Assembly (NCBI GenBank): GCA_905198155.1
Contig: CAJKBQ010000011.1
Coordinates: 1-64,000 of the forward strand
Length of the DNA: 64,000 nt
Reading direction: 5' to 3'
Source of the DNA: an uncultured Eubacteriales bacterium
GTDB taxonomy: Bacteria > Bacillota > Clostridia > Oscillospirales > Acutalibacteraceae
Shown here one piece after another: positions 23,500-32,032 of this stretch (the stretch's first letter is position 1; the number at the start of each line of letters is the position of its first letter). Under the pieces are notes generated by a model that worked only from the letters and a program-made list of their open reading frames with translations, was not told the DNA's origin and did no database searches. A program made the position numbers and the translations under genes.

Positions 23500-25385
23500 T
23501 GCGCATCCTCCTTTGATTCCGCCTGAATCCGGTGGATAATCAGGACGGAGATGTCCGCCGGGCTGACGCCCGAAATCCGCGACGCCTGCCCCAGGCTGCG
23601 CGGCTGCACCTTATTGAGCTTTTCCTGCGCTTCCAGCCGCAGGCCGCTGACGGTGCGGTAGTCGAAATCCTGCGGCAGCAGTCGGGCTTCCAGCCGCTGC
23701 TGCTCTTCGATCTGCGCCTGCTGGCGGCGGATGTAGCCGTCGTATTTCAGCTCGATTTCGACCTGCTCCAAAATCGCGTCCGGGACGGCGGGGCGGTCGG
23801 GATCGACGGGGGTCAGGTCTGCATAATGAATCTGCGGGCGGCGCAGCAGTTCGCTCAGCCGCGCGCCCGTCTGCACCGGCGCGGTGCCGCACGCGGTCAG
23901 AATCGCGTTCAGCGCGGGCGTGGGGGACAGCACCGTGCGTTCCACGCGTCCAAACTCCGCCTGCTTCTGCGCCTGACGCGCCTGGAACCGTGCCCACGCG
24001 TCGTCCGTCACCAGCCCGATCGCCCGTCCGGTGGGGGTGAGGCGCTCGTCGGCATTGTCCTGCCGCAGCACCAGGCGGTATTCCGACCGGCTGGTCATCA
24101 TCCGGTACGGATCGCTGACGCCTTTGGTCACAAGGTCGTCGATCAGCGTGCCGATGTACGACCCCGACCGCGGGAGGATCAGCGGGTCTTTGCCCTGCAC
24201 ATAGCGGGCGGCGTTGATCCCGGCGACCAAGCCCTGCGCGGCGGCTTCTTCGTAGCCGGAGGAACCGTTGAACTGACCGGCACCGTACAGGCCGGGAATG
24301 CGCTTGAATGCCAGCGCGGGCGACAGCTCCTGCGGATCGACGCAGTCGTATTCAATCGCGTACGCGACGCGCATCATCTCGACGTGCGACAGGCCGCGGA
24401 TGGTGCGGTACATCGCCAGCTGGACGTCCTCCGGCAGCGACGACGACGCGCCCTGCACATAGATTTCCTCGGTATCCGCGCCGCACGGCTCCAAAAAGAG
24501 CTGGTGGCGCTCCTTGTCCGGGAAATGGACGATTTTGTCCTCCAAACTGGGGCAATACCGCGGGCCGATGCCTTCGATCTTGCCGCTGTACAGCGGGGAG
24601 CGGTGGATATTCGCCTGAATGATCCGGCGGGTTTCCGCGTTCGTCCACGTCATGTAGCAGGTGCAGCGGTTGCGGATGGGGCGGGCGGTATCGTACGAAA
24701 ACGGCGTGACCGGATCGTCGCCTTCCTGCGGTTCCAGCCCGGAAAAATCGATGCTGGACCGGCGGACGCGCGCCGGGGTGCCGGTTTTGAACCGGCGCAG
24801 CCCCACGCCCAATGCGCGCAGCGAATCGCTGAGGAATGCGGCCGGGAACATTCCGTCCGGGCCGGATTCGTACGACACATCGCCGACGTAGATTTTCCCG
24901 GCGAGGAACGTCCCCGTCGCCAGCACCACGGCGGCGGCGGTATAGACCGCGCCGAGGCGGGTGACGCATTCCCACTGCACGCCGTCCGGCGCGCGGCGGA
25001 GGGCGACGATCTCGCCCTGGCGCAGCGTCAGCCGCGGTTCCAGTTCCAGCCGGTGCTTCATGTACGTCGCGTAGGCGCGGCGGTCGATCTGCGCGCGCAG
25101 GCTATGCACGGCCGGGCCTTTGCCGCGGTTGAGCATCCGGCTTTGGAGACAGCAGGCATCCGCCGCCCGCCCCATCTCGCCGCCGAGGGCGTCGATCTCG
25201 CGCACCAGGTGGCCTTTGGCCGTCCCTCCGATCGACGGGTTGCACGGGCAGTTGCCCACGGCGTCCATATTGATGGTGAACACGCCGGTGCGGCAGCCCA
25301 GCCGCGCGGCCGCCAGCCCGGCTTCGATTCCGGCGTGACCGGCGCCGATCACGATGACATCCAGTTTTTCTGCTTGAAATTCCAA
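23496..25385 (-). CDS. mnmG: tRNA uridine-34 5-carboxymethylaminomethyl synthesis enzyme (FAD)
   Basis: 629 residues. The FAD dinucleotide fold begins VIVIGAGHAGIEAGLAAARL, and the family stretch NPSIGGTAKGHLVREIDALGG and C-terminal helical domain (SGVSPADISVLIIH) are present. With MnmE it modifies the wobble uridine of several tRNAs. The start is a TTG 8 bases after GGAGG. It is preceded by mnmE (18 bases) and overlaps rsmG. Confidence 0.96.
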   Translation of the reverse strand: MEFQAEKLDVIVIGAGHAGIEAGLAAARLGCRTGVFTINMDAVGNCPCNPSIGGTAKGHLVREIDALGGEMGRAADACCLQSRMLNRGKGPAVHSLRAQIDRRAYATYMKHRLELEPRLTLRQGEIVALRRAPDGVQWECVTRLGAVYTAAAVVLATGTFLAGKIYVGDVSYESGPDGMFPAAFLSDSLRALGVGLRRFKTGTPARVRRSSIDFSGLEPQEGDDPVTPFSYDTARPIRNRCTCYMTWTNAETRRIIQANIHRSPLYSGKIEGIGPRYCPSLEDKIVHFPDKERHQLFLEPCGADTEEIYVQGASSSLPEDVQLAMYRTIRGLSHVEMMRVAYAIEYDCVDPQELSPALAFKRIPGLYGAGQFNGSSGYEEAAAQGLVAGINAARYVQGKDPLILPRSGSYIGTLIDDLVTKGVSDPYRMMTSRSEYRLVLRQDNADERLTPTGRAIGLVTDDAWARFQARQAQKQAEFGRVERTVLSPTPALNAILTACGTAPVQTGARLSELLRRPQIHYADLTPVDPDRPAVPDAILEQVEIELKYDGYIRRQQAQIEEQQRLEARLLPQDFDYRTVSGLRLEAQEKLNKVQPRSLGQASRISGVSPADISVLIIHRIQAESKEDAQ

Positions 25386-25403
25386 CGGAACAGCCTCCTC
25401 CGC

Positions 25404-26789
25404 TTATTTCCCCACGCAAAATTGCGAAAATACCGCATCGACCACCGATTCGCTGACCGATTCGCCGGTCAGCTCGGCCAGTGCGCCGATGGCGGACTCC
25501 ACTTCGACGGTGACAGCGTCGAACGTGATGCCGGATTGCAGCGCATCGGCTGCGGCGCGCACGGCATCGTGCGCACGGGATGCGGCGTCGCGCTGGCGCT
25601 CGGTAAAGAGCATGCCTTCGTCCGGGCGGAGCAGCGAAGTGCCCAGCACATCGGCCACCGCATCGGCCAATGCATCGACGCCGGTCTGCGACACGGCCGA
25701 CAGCCGCACCACCCGCGGGAGCTTCGCGCGAATCTCGTCCAGCTCCACCTGCTCCGGCAGGTCGCTTTTGTTGACGACGGCGACGGCCGGAACGTCCGGG
25801 CGCGCGGCCAATTCGTCCAGCAGGGCGCGGTCATCGTCGGCCAGCGGCGCGCCGCCGTCGAATACGGCCAGCACCAGACCCGCGGTTTCCAGCCGCGTGC
25901 GGGCGCGGTCTACGCCGATGCGCTCCACCGGGTCGTCGGTATCGCGCAGACCGGCGGTGTCGGCCAGACGCAGGACGATCTCGCCCAGGCGAACCGATTC
26001 TTCGACCACGTCGCGCGTGGTGCCGGGGACGTTGGTCACGATGCTGCGCTCGCAGCCCGCCAGCGCGTTCATCAGCGTCGATTTGCCGACGTTGGGGCGG
26101 CCGAGGATCACGGTGTCGATCCCGTCGCGCAGGATGCGGCCAGCGTCGAACGAAGCGAGCAGCTGCGTCAGCGCGCGGTCGGCGTCGGCCAGGCGAGTAT
26201 GCAGCTCGCCGTCGGTGACGTCCGGCACGGCTTCGTCCGGAAAATCCGCCCACGCCGCCAGATGCGCCGCGGCATCGGTCAGTGCGGTGCGCACCGCGTT
26301 GATTCGGCGGGCGAGCACGTCCTGCGCGCCCGCCTGCGCCGCACGGGCGGCCAATGCGCCCTGCGCGCCGATGCGCTGCATCACGGATTCCGCCGAGGTG
26401 AGGCTCATTTTGCCGTTGAGGAAGGCGCGGCGGGTGAATTCCCCGGGCTGCGCCATCCGCGCACCGGCCGCCAATGCGGCGCGCAGCACGCGGCGGGTGA
26501 GGTAGACGCCGCCGTGGCACGACAGCTCCACGCAGTCCTCGCCGGTGTAGCTGCGCGGCGCGCGGAATACCGTGGCGACGCCATCGTCGAACGGGCCGGA
26601 ATCGTCGGTCAACTGGCCGTAGTGCGCGCGGTAGCCCGGCGAATCGCTCAAGCGCGTACCGCTGACCGGGCGGAAGATGCGGTCGGCAATCGCCATTGCG
26701 CCGCTGCCGCTGATCCGGACGATGCCGATGGCGCCGGGCGCCTGCGCCGTTGCGATGGCGGCGATGGGGGCGGATTGAGTCGTTTGCAT
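25404..26789 (-). CDS. mnmE: tRNA modification GTPase
   Basis: 461 residues. N-terminal folate-binding domain (GAIGIVRISG), helical domain, and an inserted G domain with GRPNVGKSTLMN (G1), DTAGLRD (G3) and NKSD (G4). The protein ends in the catalytic FCVGK motif (CxGK). Partner of MnmG. I chose the ATG with AAAGGAG about 10 bases upstream (MQTTQSAPIAAIATA) over a more upstream in-frame start that would overlap the previous gene. In most Firmicutes mnmE-mnmG-rsmG follow jag; here they lie on the other side of dnaA. Confidence 0.96.
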   Translation of the reverse strand: MQTTQSAPIAAIATAQAPGAIGIVRISGSGAMAIADRIFRPVSGTRLSDSPGYRAHYGQLTDDSGPFDDGVATVFRAPRSYTGEDCVELSCHGGVYLTRRVLRAALAAGARMAQPGEFTRRAFLNGKMSLTSAESVMQRIGAQGALAARAAQAGAQDVLARRINAVRTALTDAAAHLAAWADFPDEAVPDVTDGELHTRLADADRALTQLLASFDAGRILRDGIDTVILGRPNVGKSTLMNALAGCERSIVTNVPGTTRDVVEESVRLGEIVLRLADTAGLRDTDDPVERIGVDRARTRLETAGLVLAVFDGGAPLADDDRALLDELAARPDVPAVAVVNKSDLPEQVELDEIRAKLPRVVRLSAVSQTGVDALADAVADVLGTSLLRPDEGMLFTERQRDAASRAHDAVRAAADALQSGITFDAVTVEVESAIGALAELTGESVSESVVDAVFSQFCVGK

Positions 26790-26829
26790 GGGACGGAACT
26801 CCTTTGGACAGATTTCAATGACCAACCGG

Positions 26830-28392
26830 TCAGGTACGCCCGGCGCGGGCGAAGTCGATCCCGGCGCCGAACGGCTGAATCACGACGTCCGTGACCGTCG
26901 CGCCGAGCGCATAGCAGCTGCTGCGGGCATACATCGGGTAGAACACGCACGACCGGAGCAGCGCGTCCTCGGCTTCGCGGAGCGATTCGATCGTATCGTC
27001 GGGGGCGGGCGCGGAAACGCCCGTATACGCTGCGACCTGGCGCAGATAGGCGGCTGCACCGTCCTCGGCGGCACGGATGCCGGTCAGCGCGACCTGATAA
27101 TCGCCGGACGCAACGCGCGCGGTGAGCGCGGCTTCGTCGGCGACCGTCTCGACTTTGACGTACCAGCCCAACTGCGTGCGCCAGTCGGTCAGCAATTGAT
27201 TGACCAGCAGCCGGGTGACGCCGTCTTCGAGGCAGAGAATCGTCAGCGACGGCGGGGACGTGCGCCCCAGCTCTGCCAGCCCGGCGCGCAGCAACTGCGC
27301 GCACGGTTCGTCGGTCGAATACGGCACGCGGTTCTGCGCCTGGCGGCGGTAGCTGCGGCCGTGCCAGGTGACGGCAGCGGGAATCAGGTTGACGGTGTTG
27401 GCGGCTTCTTCGGGGTAATACGTCATCAGGGTCGGGCGGTCGATGGCGGCGATCAGCGCCTGGCGGATCGATTCGACCGCGCCGGGGCCGTTCGCGCAGT
27501 TGAACGCCAGCCCCCACGCGGATTCCGCAAACGACATCACCTGCAGACCGCTCTGCTCGGCGCGGAGGACTTCTTCGTCGGAAATGTGCGCGACGTGCAC
27601 CGTCCCGGCGGCGACGGCAGCCACCGGATCGACCGGCTCCTTACCGTTCGGCATTTTGAGGTACAGGCCGGACGGGCGAGCCGGATTTTCGCCGGTGTAT
27701 TCCTTGTTGCGGACGAGCCGGATGTATTCGCCGTGCACCCACGCGCTTTTTTTGCGCAGCGCGAACGGGCCGTTGCCGAGAATCGCGTCCGGCTCCATTC
27801 CGTATTGGCCGCCGGAGGACTTGAAAAACGATTCACTGCACGGCATGAATACGCTTTGCGCCGTCTGTGCGGGGAACGATTCGTCCGGCGCGGTCAGGGT
27901 GACGATCAGCGTGCGCGAATTGGGGGCGGAAACGCCCACGTCGTCCCACTCGCCTTCGCCGTTGTAGTATGCTTCGGCTCCGGCGATGCAGAACAGCGCG
28001 GACGCGCCGGGCGCGCGGGTTTTCGGTTCCAGCGCGCGTCGGATGCCGTACACAAAGTCAGCCGCCGTCAGGTCGCTGCCGTCGCTCCATTTCAGCCGGG
28101 CGCGCAGCGTGAACATATACGTTTGGTTGTCGGCGGTTTCCCACCCGGATGCGGCGCCGGGGACGGCGCGGCCGTCCGAATCGACGCGGCACAGCCCTTC
28201 GTACAGCGCGCGGACCACGGTCAGCGCCGCTTCGCCGGTCGCCACCTGCGGATCCAGGCTGGCCGGTTCGCCGCTGAGTTCGTACGTAAACAGCCGGTTG
28301 TCCGGCGAGACTTCTTTTTCGCTGCACCCTGCGGTCAGCAGCATCGCCGCGCACAGCAGTACGCAGCCGAGCGTTTTCAGCCATCGCTTCAT
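26830..28392 (-). CDS. Peptide ABC transporter substrate-binding lipoprotein (SBP family 5, OppA-like)
   Basis: 520 residues. A lipoprotein signal (MKRWLKTLGCVLLC, lipobox LTAGC, Cys ~22) begins the protein. The family-5 signature follows: YELSGEPASLDPQ, ALYEGLCRVDSDGR, WETADNQTYMFTLRARLKWS and TAADFVYGIRRALEPKTRAPG. It should bind oligopeptides outside the membrane. No permease or ATPase genes are next to it, so it is an orphan binding protein or the partner genes are elsewhere. The ATG has AAAGGAGG upstream. It ends 40 bases before mnmE and may be co-transcribed with it. Confidence 0.93.
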   Translation of the reverse strand: MKRWLKTLGCVLLCAAMLLTAGCSEKEVSPDNRLFTYELSGEPASLDPQVATGEAALTVVRALYEGLCRVDSDGRAVPGAASGWETADNQTYMFTLRARLKWSDGSDLTAADFVYGIRRALEPKTRAPGASALFCIAGAEAYYNGEGEWDDVGVSAPNSRTLIVTLTAPDESFPAQTAQSVFMPCSESFFKSSGGQYGMEPDAILGNGPFALRKKSAWVHGEYIRLVRNKEYTGENPARPSGLYLKMPNGKEPVDPVAAVAAGTVHVAHISDEEVLRAEQSGLQVMSFAESAWGLAFNCANGPGAVESIRQALIAAIDRPTLMTYYPEEAANTVNLIPAAVTWHGRSYRRQAQNRVPYSTDEPCAQLLRAGLAELGRTSPPSLTILCLEDGVTRLLVNQLLTDWRTQLGWYVKVETVADEAALTARVASGDYQVALTGIRAAEDGAAAYLRQVAAYTGVSAPAPDDTIESLREAEDALLRSCVFYPMYARSSCYALGATVTDVVIQPFGAGIDFARAGRT

Positions 28393-28438
28393 GAATCGCG
28401 CCTCCTTTGCGCCGTTGTGTGAATGGGGGAATGCTTCT

Positions 28439-28467
28439 ATTATACCGTTTTTGCGCGCAGTTCGCAA
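28439..28467 (-). promoter_or_regulatory. Promoter of the OppA-like gene
   Basis: Minus strand TTGCGA, 17 bases, TATAAT, about 46 bases upstream of the ATG. It probably also drives mnmE-mnmG-rsmG, because no terminator separates them. Confidence 0.75.
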
Positions 28468-28485
28468 GGGACTGGGGCAAATTTT

Positions 28486-28790
28486 TCAGAAAAAAACCAC
28501 CCGGCTCGAAAAATTCGTCCGGGTGGAAAAAAGGAGAAAAAGGAGAAAAAATGAAAAAAGCAACTCGTAATCAAATGTAAGAATTTATATCGAACGTTCC
28601 ATGTTCGGAACGGAGTTCGCTTTCGTCCCGCTTGCGCGGGACGATGAAAGAGGAGGAAAAAAATGAAAAAGCAACACGATGTATAGGAAAGCTTCTTGCG
28701 AAGCCGATTGTCTGGAAAAACCGTCCCCCGGTGAGGGGGGACGTAAAAAAGAAAAGGAGAAAAAAATGAAAAACTTGTAATCAATTTTAC
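28486..28790 (+). repeat. Three degenerate tandem units of hairpin + Shine-Dalgarno + micro-ORF
   Basis: Three units spaced 112 and 103 bases apart (ATGs at 28551, 28663 and 28766). Each has a GC-rich hairpin, then an A/G-rich stretch with a strong Shine-Dalgarno (AAGGAG or GGAGG), then ATGAAAAA and a very short frame: MKKATRNQM, MKKQHDV and MKNL. The hairpins are CCACCCGG/CCGGGTGG (28497-28526), TCGTCCCGC/GCGGGACGA (28623-28644) and CGTCCCCC/GGGGGACG (28722-28743). Smaller ones lie at 28595-28612 and 28691-28704. Units 1 and 3 also share AAC-T/C-TGTAATCAA-like text after the start. On the minus strand hairpins 1 and 3 are followed by T runs. Function unknown. Confidence 0.7.
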
Positions 28791-29041
28791 GTGCCCATAT
28801 CTCTTTCGGACGTTTATAATTATAAATGATCTTTGTGTATAAAGATTGAATTCCACGAGAAGTTTCAGCAAAATGATTATGTATAAAATATGAATCTGGT
28901 TGATGTGTTCATTTTCGTTGAATCTTTCTGTGAAATATGACGAAACCCATCGTCAGGTTCACCAAAGATCGCGCGGAATATTTTCGGTGCAGGGCGGAAA
29001 AAAATTTTTCCGGCTGCGGCAAAAAAACGCCGTTTCCCCCT
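28791..29041. other. Noncoding A/T-rich spacer before zapA
   Basis: No convincing frame on either strand. It holds several short palindromes: TTTATAATTATAAA near 28813, ATCTTT/AAAGAT near 28829-28846, and CGGAAAAA/TTTTTCCG near 28996. No known RNA family was recognised. Confidence 0.5.
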
Positions 29042-29069
29042 TTCCGAATTCGTCGGAATCGGTTATAAT
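29042..29069 (+). promoter_or_regulatory. zapA promoter with operator-like inverted repeat
   Basis: TATAAT at 29064-29069 lies 44 bases before the zapA ATG. The -35 position is poor (TTTCCG), but that region is a perfect inverted repeat TTCCGA-ATTCG-TCGGAA (29042-29058), suggesting a bound regulator. Confidence 0.5.
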
Positions 29070-29112
29070 AATAGGGAACCCATAGTTTGAACCCGGAAAG
29101 GAAGGAACCCCG

Positions 29113-29679
29113 ATGAACCGAAATCGGATCAAAGTGCGCATTTGCGGACTGGAATACCCGCTGCGCACCGACGACGACGCGGAGTACGTGCAGTCGGTCG
29201 CGCGGGAGGTGGAGCGGCAGATGGAGGACTTGATGCGCAGCAGCGGCCGGCTGTCGCCGACGGACGCCGCCATCCTGACTGCAATGGCCTGCTGCGACGA
29301 CGAATTGAAGGCGTCGCAGACCGTGGACGACCTGCGCGCCCAGATGAAAGAATACTTAGCCGACGCCGTCCGCCTGCGCTCGGAGGCGGAGGAAGCGCGG
29401 CAGCAGATTGACCAGCTGAAAGCACAGATTCGCCAGCTGAACACCGAGCTGACCGCGCTGACCGAACAAAATGCCGCCGACGCCCGCGCCCGGATGGCCG
29501 AGCTGGAACAGGCGCACCGCCAAATCTCTGCGCTGCGCGAGGAGCTGCGCGGCGTGCCGACGCCAAAGCCGGAAGCAACCGCACCGGCCGCGCCGCCGGA
29601 TCCGAAACCGGAGCCGGAAAAGCCGGAACGCGCGCCGTCCGGCGAATTTATGAGCCTGTTCGACACGTTCGCGAAATGA
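29113..29679 (+). CDS. zapA: ZapA-like cell division protein
   Basis: 188 residues. The N-terminal ZapA domain (KVRICGLEYPLRTDDDAEYV, then ALTAMACCDDEL-like AILTAMACCDDELKAS) normally bundles FtsZ filaments. A long coiled coil (about 70-145, RLRSEAEEARQQIDQLKAQI) and a Pro/Glu-rich tail ending FMSLFDTFAK follow. The C-terminal half is much longer than in ZapA of enterobacteria, as is common in Clostridia. GGAAGGA precedes the ATG. It is followed by the U32 peptidase gene as in many Firmicutes. Confidence 0.9.
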   Translation: MNRNRIKVRICGLEYPLRTDDDAEYVQSVAREVERQMEDLMRSSGRLSPTDAAILTAMACCDDELKASQTVDDLRAQMKEYLADAVRLRSEAEEARQQIDQLKAQIRQLNTELTALTEQNAADARARMAELEQAHRQISALREELRGVPTPKPEATAPAAPPDPKPEPEKPERAPSGEFMSLFDTFAK

Positions 29680-29722
29680 ACGCCCGGTTGGATCCCCATA
29701 TACGCCCCGAAAGGATATTGCC

Positions 29723-31939
29723 ATGGAAATTTTAGCCCCGGCGGGATCGCCGGAATGCCTGGAACCCGCGGTGCGCTGCGGCGCGGACGCGGTATATTTG
29801 GGCGCGCCGCGCTTTTCGGCGCGCGGAAACGCCGCCAATTTTGACGCGCAGGCGCTTGCCGACGCGGTGCGCTACTGCCATGCGCGCGGGGTACGGGTGT
29901 ACCTGGCGCTGAACACGCTGCTGCGGGACGACGAACTGCCGGACGCGCTGGCGCTGGCCGCTGAGGCGTGCCGGTTGGGCATCGACGCGCTGATCGTGCA
30001 GGACATCGGGCTGATTCGGCTGCTGCGGGCCGCTGCGCCGCGGATGAAGCTGAGCGCTTCGACGCAGATGAGCATTCATACCGCTGCCGGCGCACGGCTG
30101 TGCGAATCCCTGGGGATGCGGCGGGTGGTGCTGGCGCGGGAACTGTCCGCGGCCGAGATCCGGGCGATTCGCGCCGAAAGCACGATCGAACTGGAAGCGT
30201 TCGCGCACGGCGCGCTGTGTATGTCGGTGTCCGGGCAATGCTATTTTTCGGCAATGCTCGGCGGCCGCAGCGGCAATCGCGGGCGGTGCGCGCAGACGTG
30301 CCGTCTGCCGTTTGCCGCGCCGGGCGGCACGGGGCATGACCTGAGCCTGAAAGACCTGAGCCTGCTGCACCGGATGGATGAATTGGCGGCCGCAGGCGTT
30401 TGCTCCGCCAAAATCGAAGGCCGGATGAAGCGGCCGGAATACGTCGCGGCGGCCGTGACGGCGCTGCGATGCGACGCCGACGGCATGCCGCTGCCCGACG
30501 GGCTGGAATCGCTGCTGCAAGCGGTTTTTTCGCGGTCGGGCTTCACGCAGGGGTATTTCGACGGGCGGCGCGACCGGTCGATGTTCGGTTTCCGCCAGCA
30601 GGAGGATGCCGACGCGGCGACCGCTGCCGTGTTTGCGCAGCTGCACGCGCTGTACCGCGCGGAACGGGCGCGGGTGGGCGTATCGATTGCGTTCTGCGCG
30701 CCTGCGGACGCACCGTGCGTCCTGACGCTGTGCGACGGACCGCACGCCGTATCGGTCACGGGACCGACGGCGGAACCGGCGCGGACGACGCCGCTGACGG
30801 CGGAACGCGCGGCCGCCGCCTTGCAGAAGCTGGGCGGGACGCCGTTTTTCGCCGAATCCACCGACTGCACCATTGCCGACGGCATGACCGTCCCGATGGG
30901 CGCATTGAACGCCATGCGGCGGCAGGCGGCGGAAGCGCTGATGGCGGCGCGCGCCGACCGGCCGCCCATCCCGTTCGACTGGGGCGCGGTGCCGGAACTG
31001 TACCGGCCGCGCGAAGTTTTCAACAGTTCGGCGGGAGAATGGGGAAAAGTGCGGGCAGATGCGGCGACGGAACACCCGGCAGAAGCGCCGGCCGCGCTGC
31101 CGCCGGAAAAAACGGCGCAGACGGATACCGGCGCGGCGGCCTCGGTTTTCCACAATTTTGCGGGAAACCGTGCAAAACCGGACTTGTACCTTTGCTTTGA
31201 CCGCGCCGAACAGGCACCGGACGCGCTGCCGCCGAATGTGGGCCGCATTTTTCTGCCGCTGGACACGCCGGATACCGCGCTGCAAGCGCTCGGCGCGCGC
31301 GCGCCGGTGGCGGTGATGCTGCCGCGGGGGATGTTCGGGTGCGAGGCGGCCATCGCGCAGCGGCTGGCGCAGCTGCAAGCCCTCGGCATCCGGGACGCCG
31401 GGTGCGGGACGCTGAATGCCGTCGCGGCCGCGCGGGCGGCCGGATGCCGAATCCATGGGATGCCGGGACTGAATGTATTCAACGCGGCCGCGCTCGAATC
31501 GCTGCGGGACTTCGGCGTGGCGGACGCCGTGCTGAGCGTGGAACTGACGCTGCGGCAGGCGGCGGCGATCCGGCAGGCGATTCCGTGCGGCGTGATGGTA
31601 TACGGGCGGGTACCACTGATGCTGACGCGGTGCTGCCCCATCCGCAACGGCACGGACTGCGCGCACTGCGGCCGCAGCCGGTCGCTGATCGACCGCAAGT
31701 CCATCGAATTCCCGGTGCGGTGCGTGGGATCCGGCGCCGGACGGTGCAGCGAAGTGCTCAACAGCGTCCCGCTGTGTTTGCTCGACCGGCTGCGCGAGGT
31801 GCCGCCGGTTTCCCACCATGTGCTGCGGTTTACTGTGGAAAACGTTGTGGAAATTGAGGAAATCCTGGATGATTACCGCGCCGGCCGCCGCCCGAATGGC
31901 GGAATTACGCGCGGTTTGTCCGAAAAAGGCGTGTTTTGA
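29723..31939 (+). CDS. U32-family peptidase-like protein with C-terminal DUF3656-type region
   Basis: 738 residues. The N-terminal half is the U32 barrel starting EILAPAGSPECLEPAVRCGA, with the signature EAFAHGALCMSVSGQCYFSA and GGRSGNRGRCAQTCRLPF, whose four cysteines probably bind an Fe-S cluster. Relatives (RlhA, TrhP, UbiU) act in RNA hydroxylation rather than proteolysis, so that is a plausible role. A second cysteine cluster (CCPIRNGTDCAHCGRS) occurs near 635-650. It lies in a zapA-U32-yhaM operon; AAAGGA precedes the ATG. Confidence 0.9.
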   Translation: MEILAPAGSPECLEPAVRCGADAVYLGAPRFSARGNAANFDAQALADAVRYCHARGVRVYLALNTLLRDDELPDALALAAEACRLGIDALIVQDIGLIRLLRAAAPRMKLSASTQMSIHTAAGARLCESLGMRRVVLARELSAAEIRAIRAESTIELEAFAHGALCMSVSGQCYFSAMLGGRSGNRGRCAQTCRLPFAAPGGTGHDLSLKDLSLLHRMDELAAAGVCSAKIEGRMKRPEYVAAAVTALRCDADGMPLPDGLESLLQAVFSRSGFTQGYFDGRRDRSMFGFRQQEDADAATAAVFAQLHALYRAERARVGVSIAFCAPADAPCVLTLCDGPHAVSVTGPTAEPARTTPLTAERAAAALQKLGGTPFFAESTDCTIADGMTVPMGALNAMRRQAAEALMAARADRPPIPFDWGAVPELYRPREVFNSSAGEWGKVRADAATEHPAEAPAALPPEKTAQTDTGAAASVFHNFAGNRAKPDLYLCFDRAEQAPDALPPNVGRIFLPLDTPDTALQALGARAPVAVMLPRGMFGCEAAIAQRLAQLQALGIRDAGCGTLNAVAAARAAGCRIHGMPGLNVFNAAALESLRDFGVADAVLSVELTLRQAAAIRQAIPCGVMVYGRVPLMLTRCCPIRNGTDCAHCGRSRSLIDRKSIEFPVRCVGSGAGRCSEVLNSVPLCLLDRLREVPPVSHHVLRFTVENVVEIEEILDDYRAGRRPNGGITRGLSEKGVF

Positions 31940-32032
31940 ACCGGGCTGTGGAGTCCGGTGGGGAAAACTATGTGGAAAATGTGGAATGTTGCAAAACGGC
32001 ATTCCCGACTGGCGAAAGGAGATATTTTGACG

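Noticed and set aside
28440..28871. A 143-codon minus-strand frame over the hairpin repeats
   Set aside because: Its product is runs of Phe/Ser from A-rich plus-strand repeats, with no Shine-Dalgarno and no protein-like composition.
31940..32032. A longer N-terminus for YhaM starting near 31958
   Set aside because: The extra residues match no family member, and a strong Shine-Dalgarno precedes the ATG at 32033.
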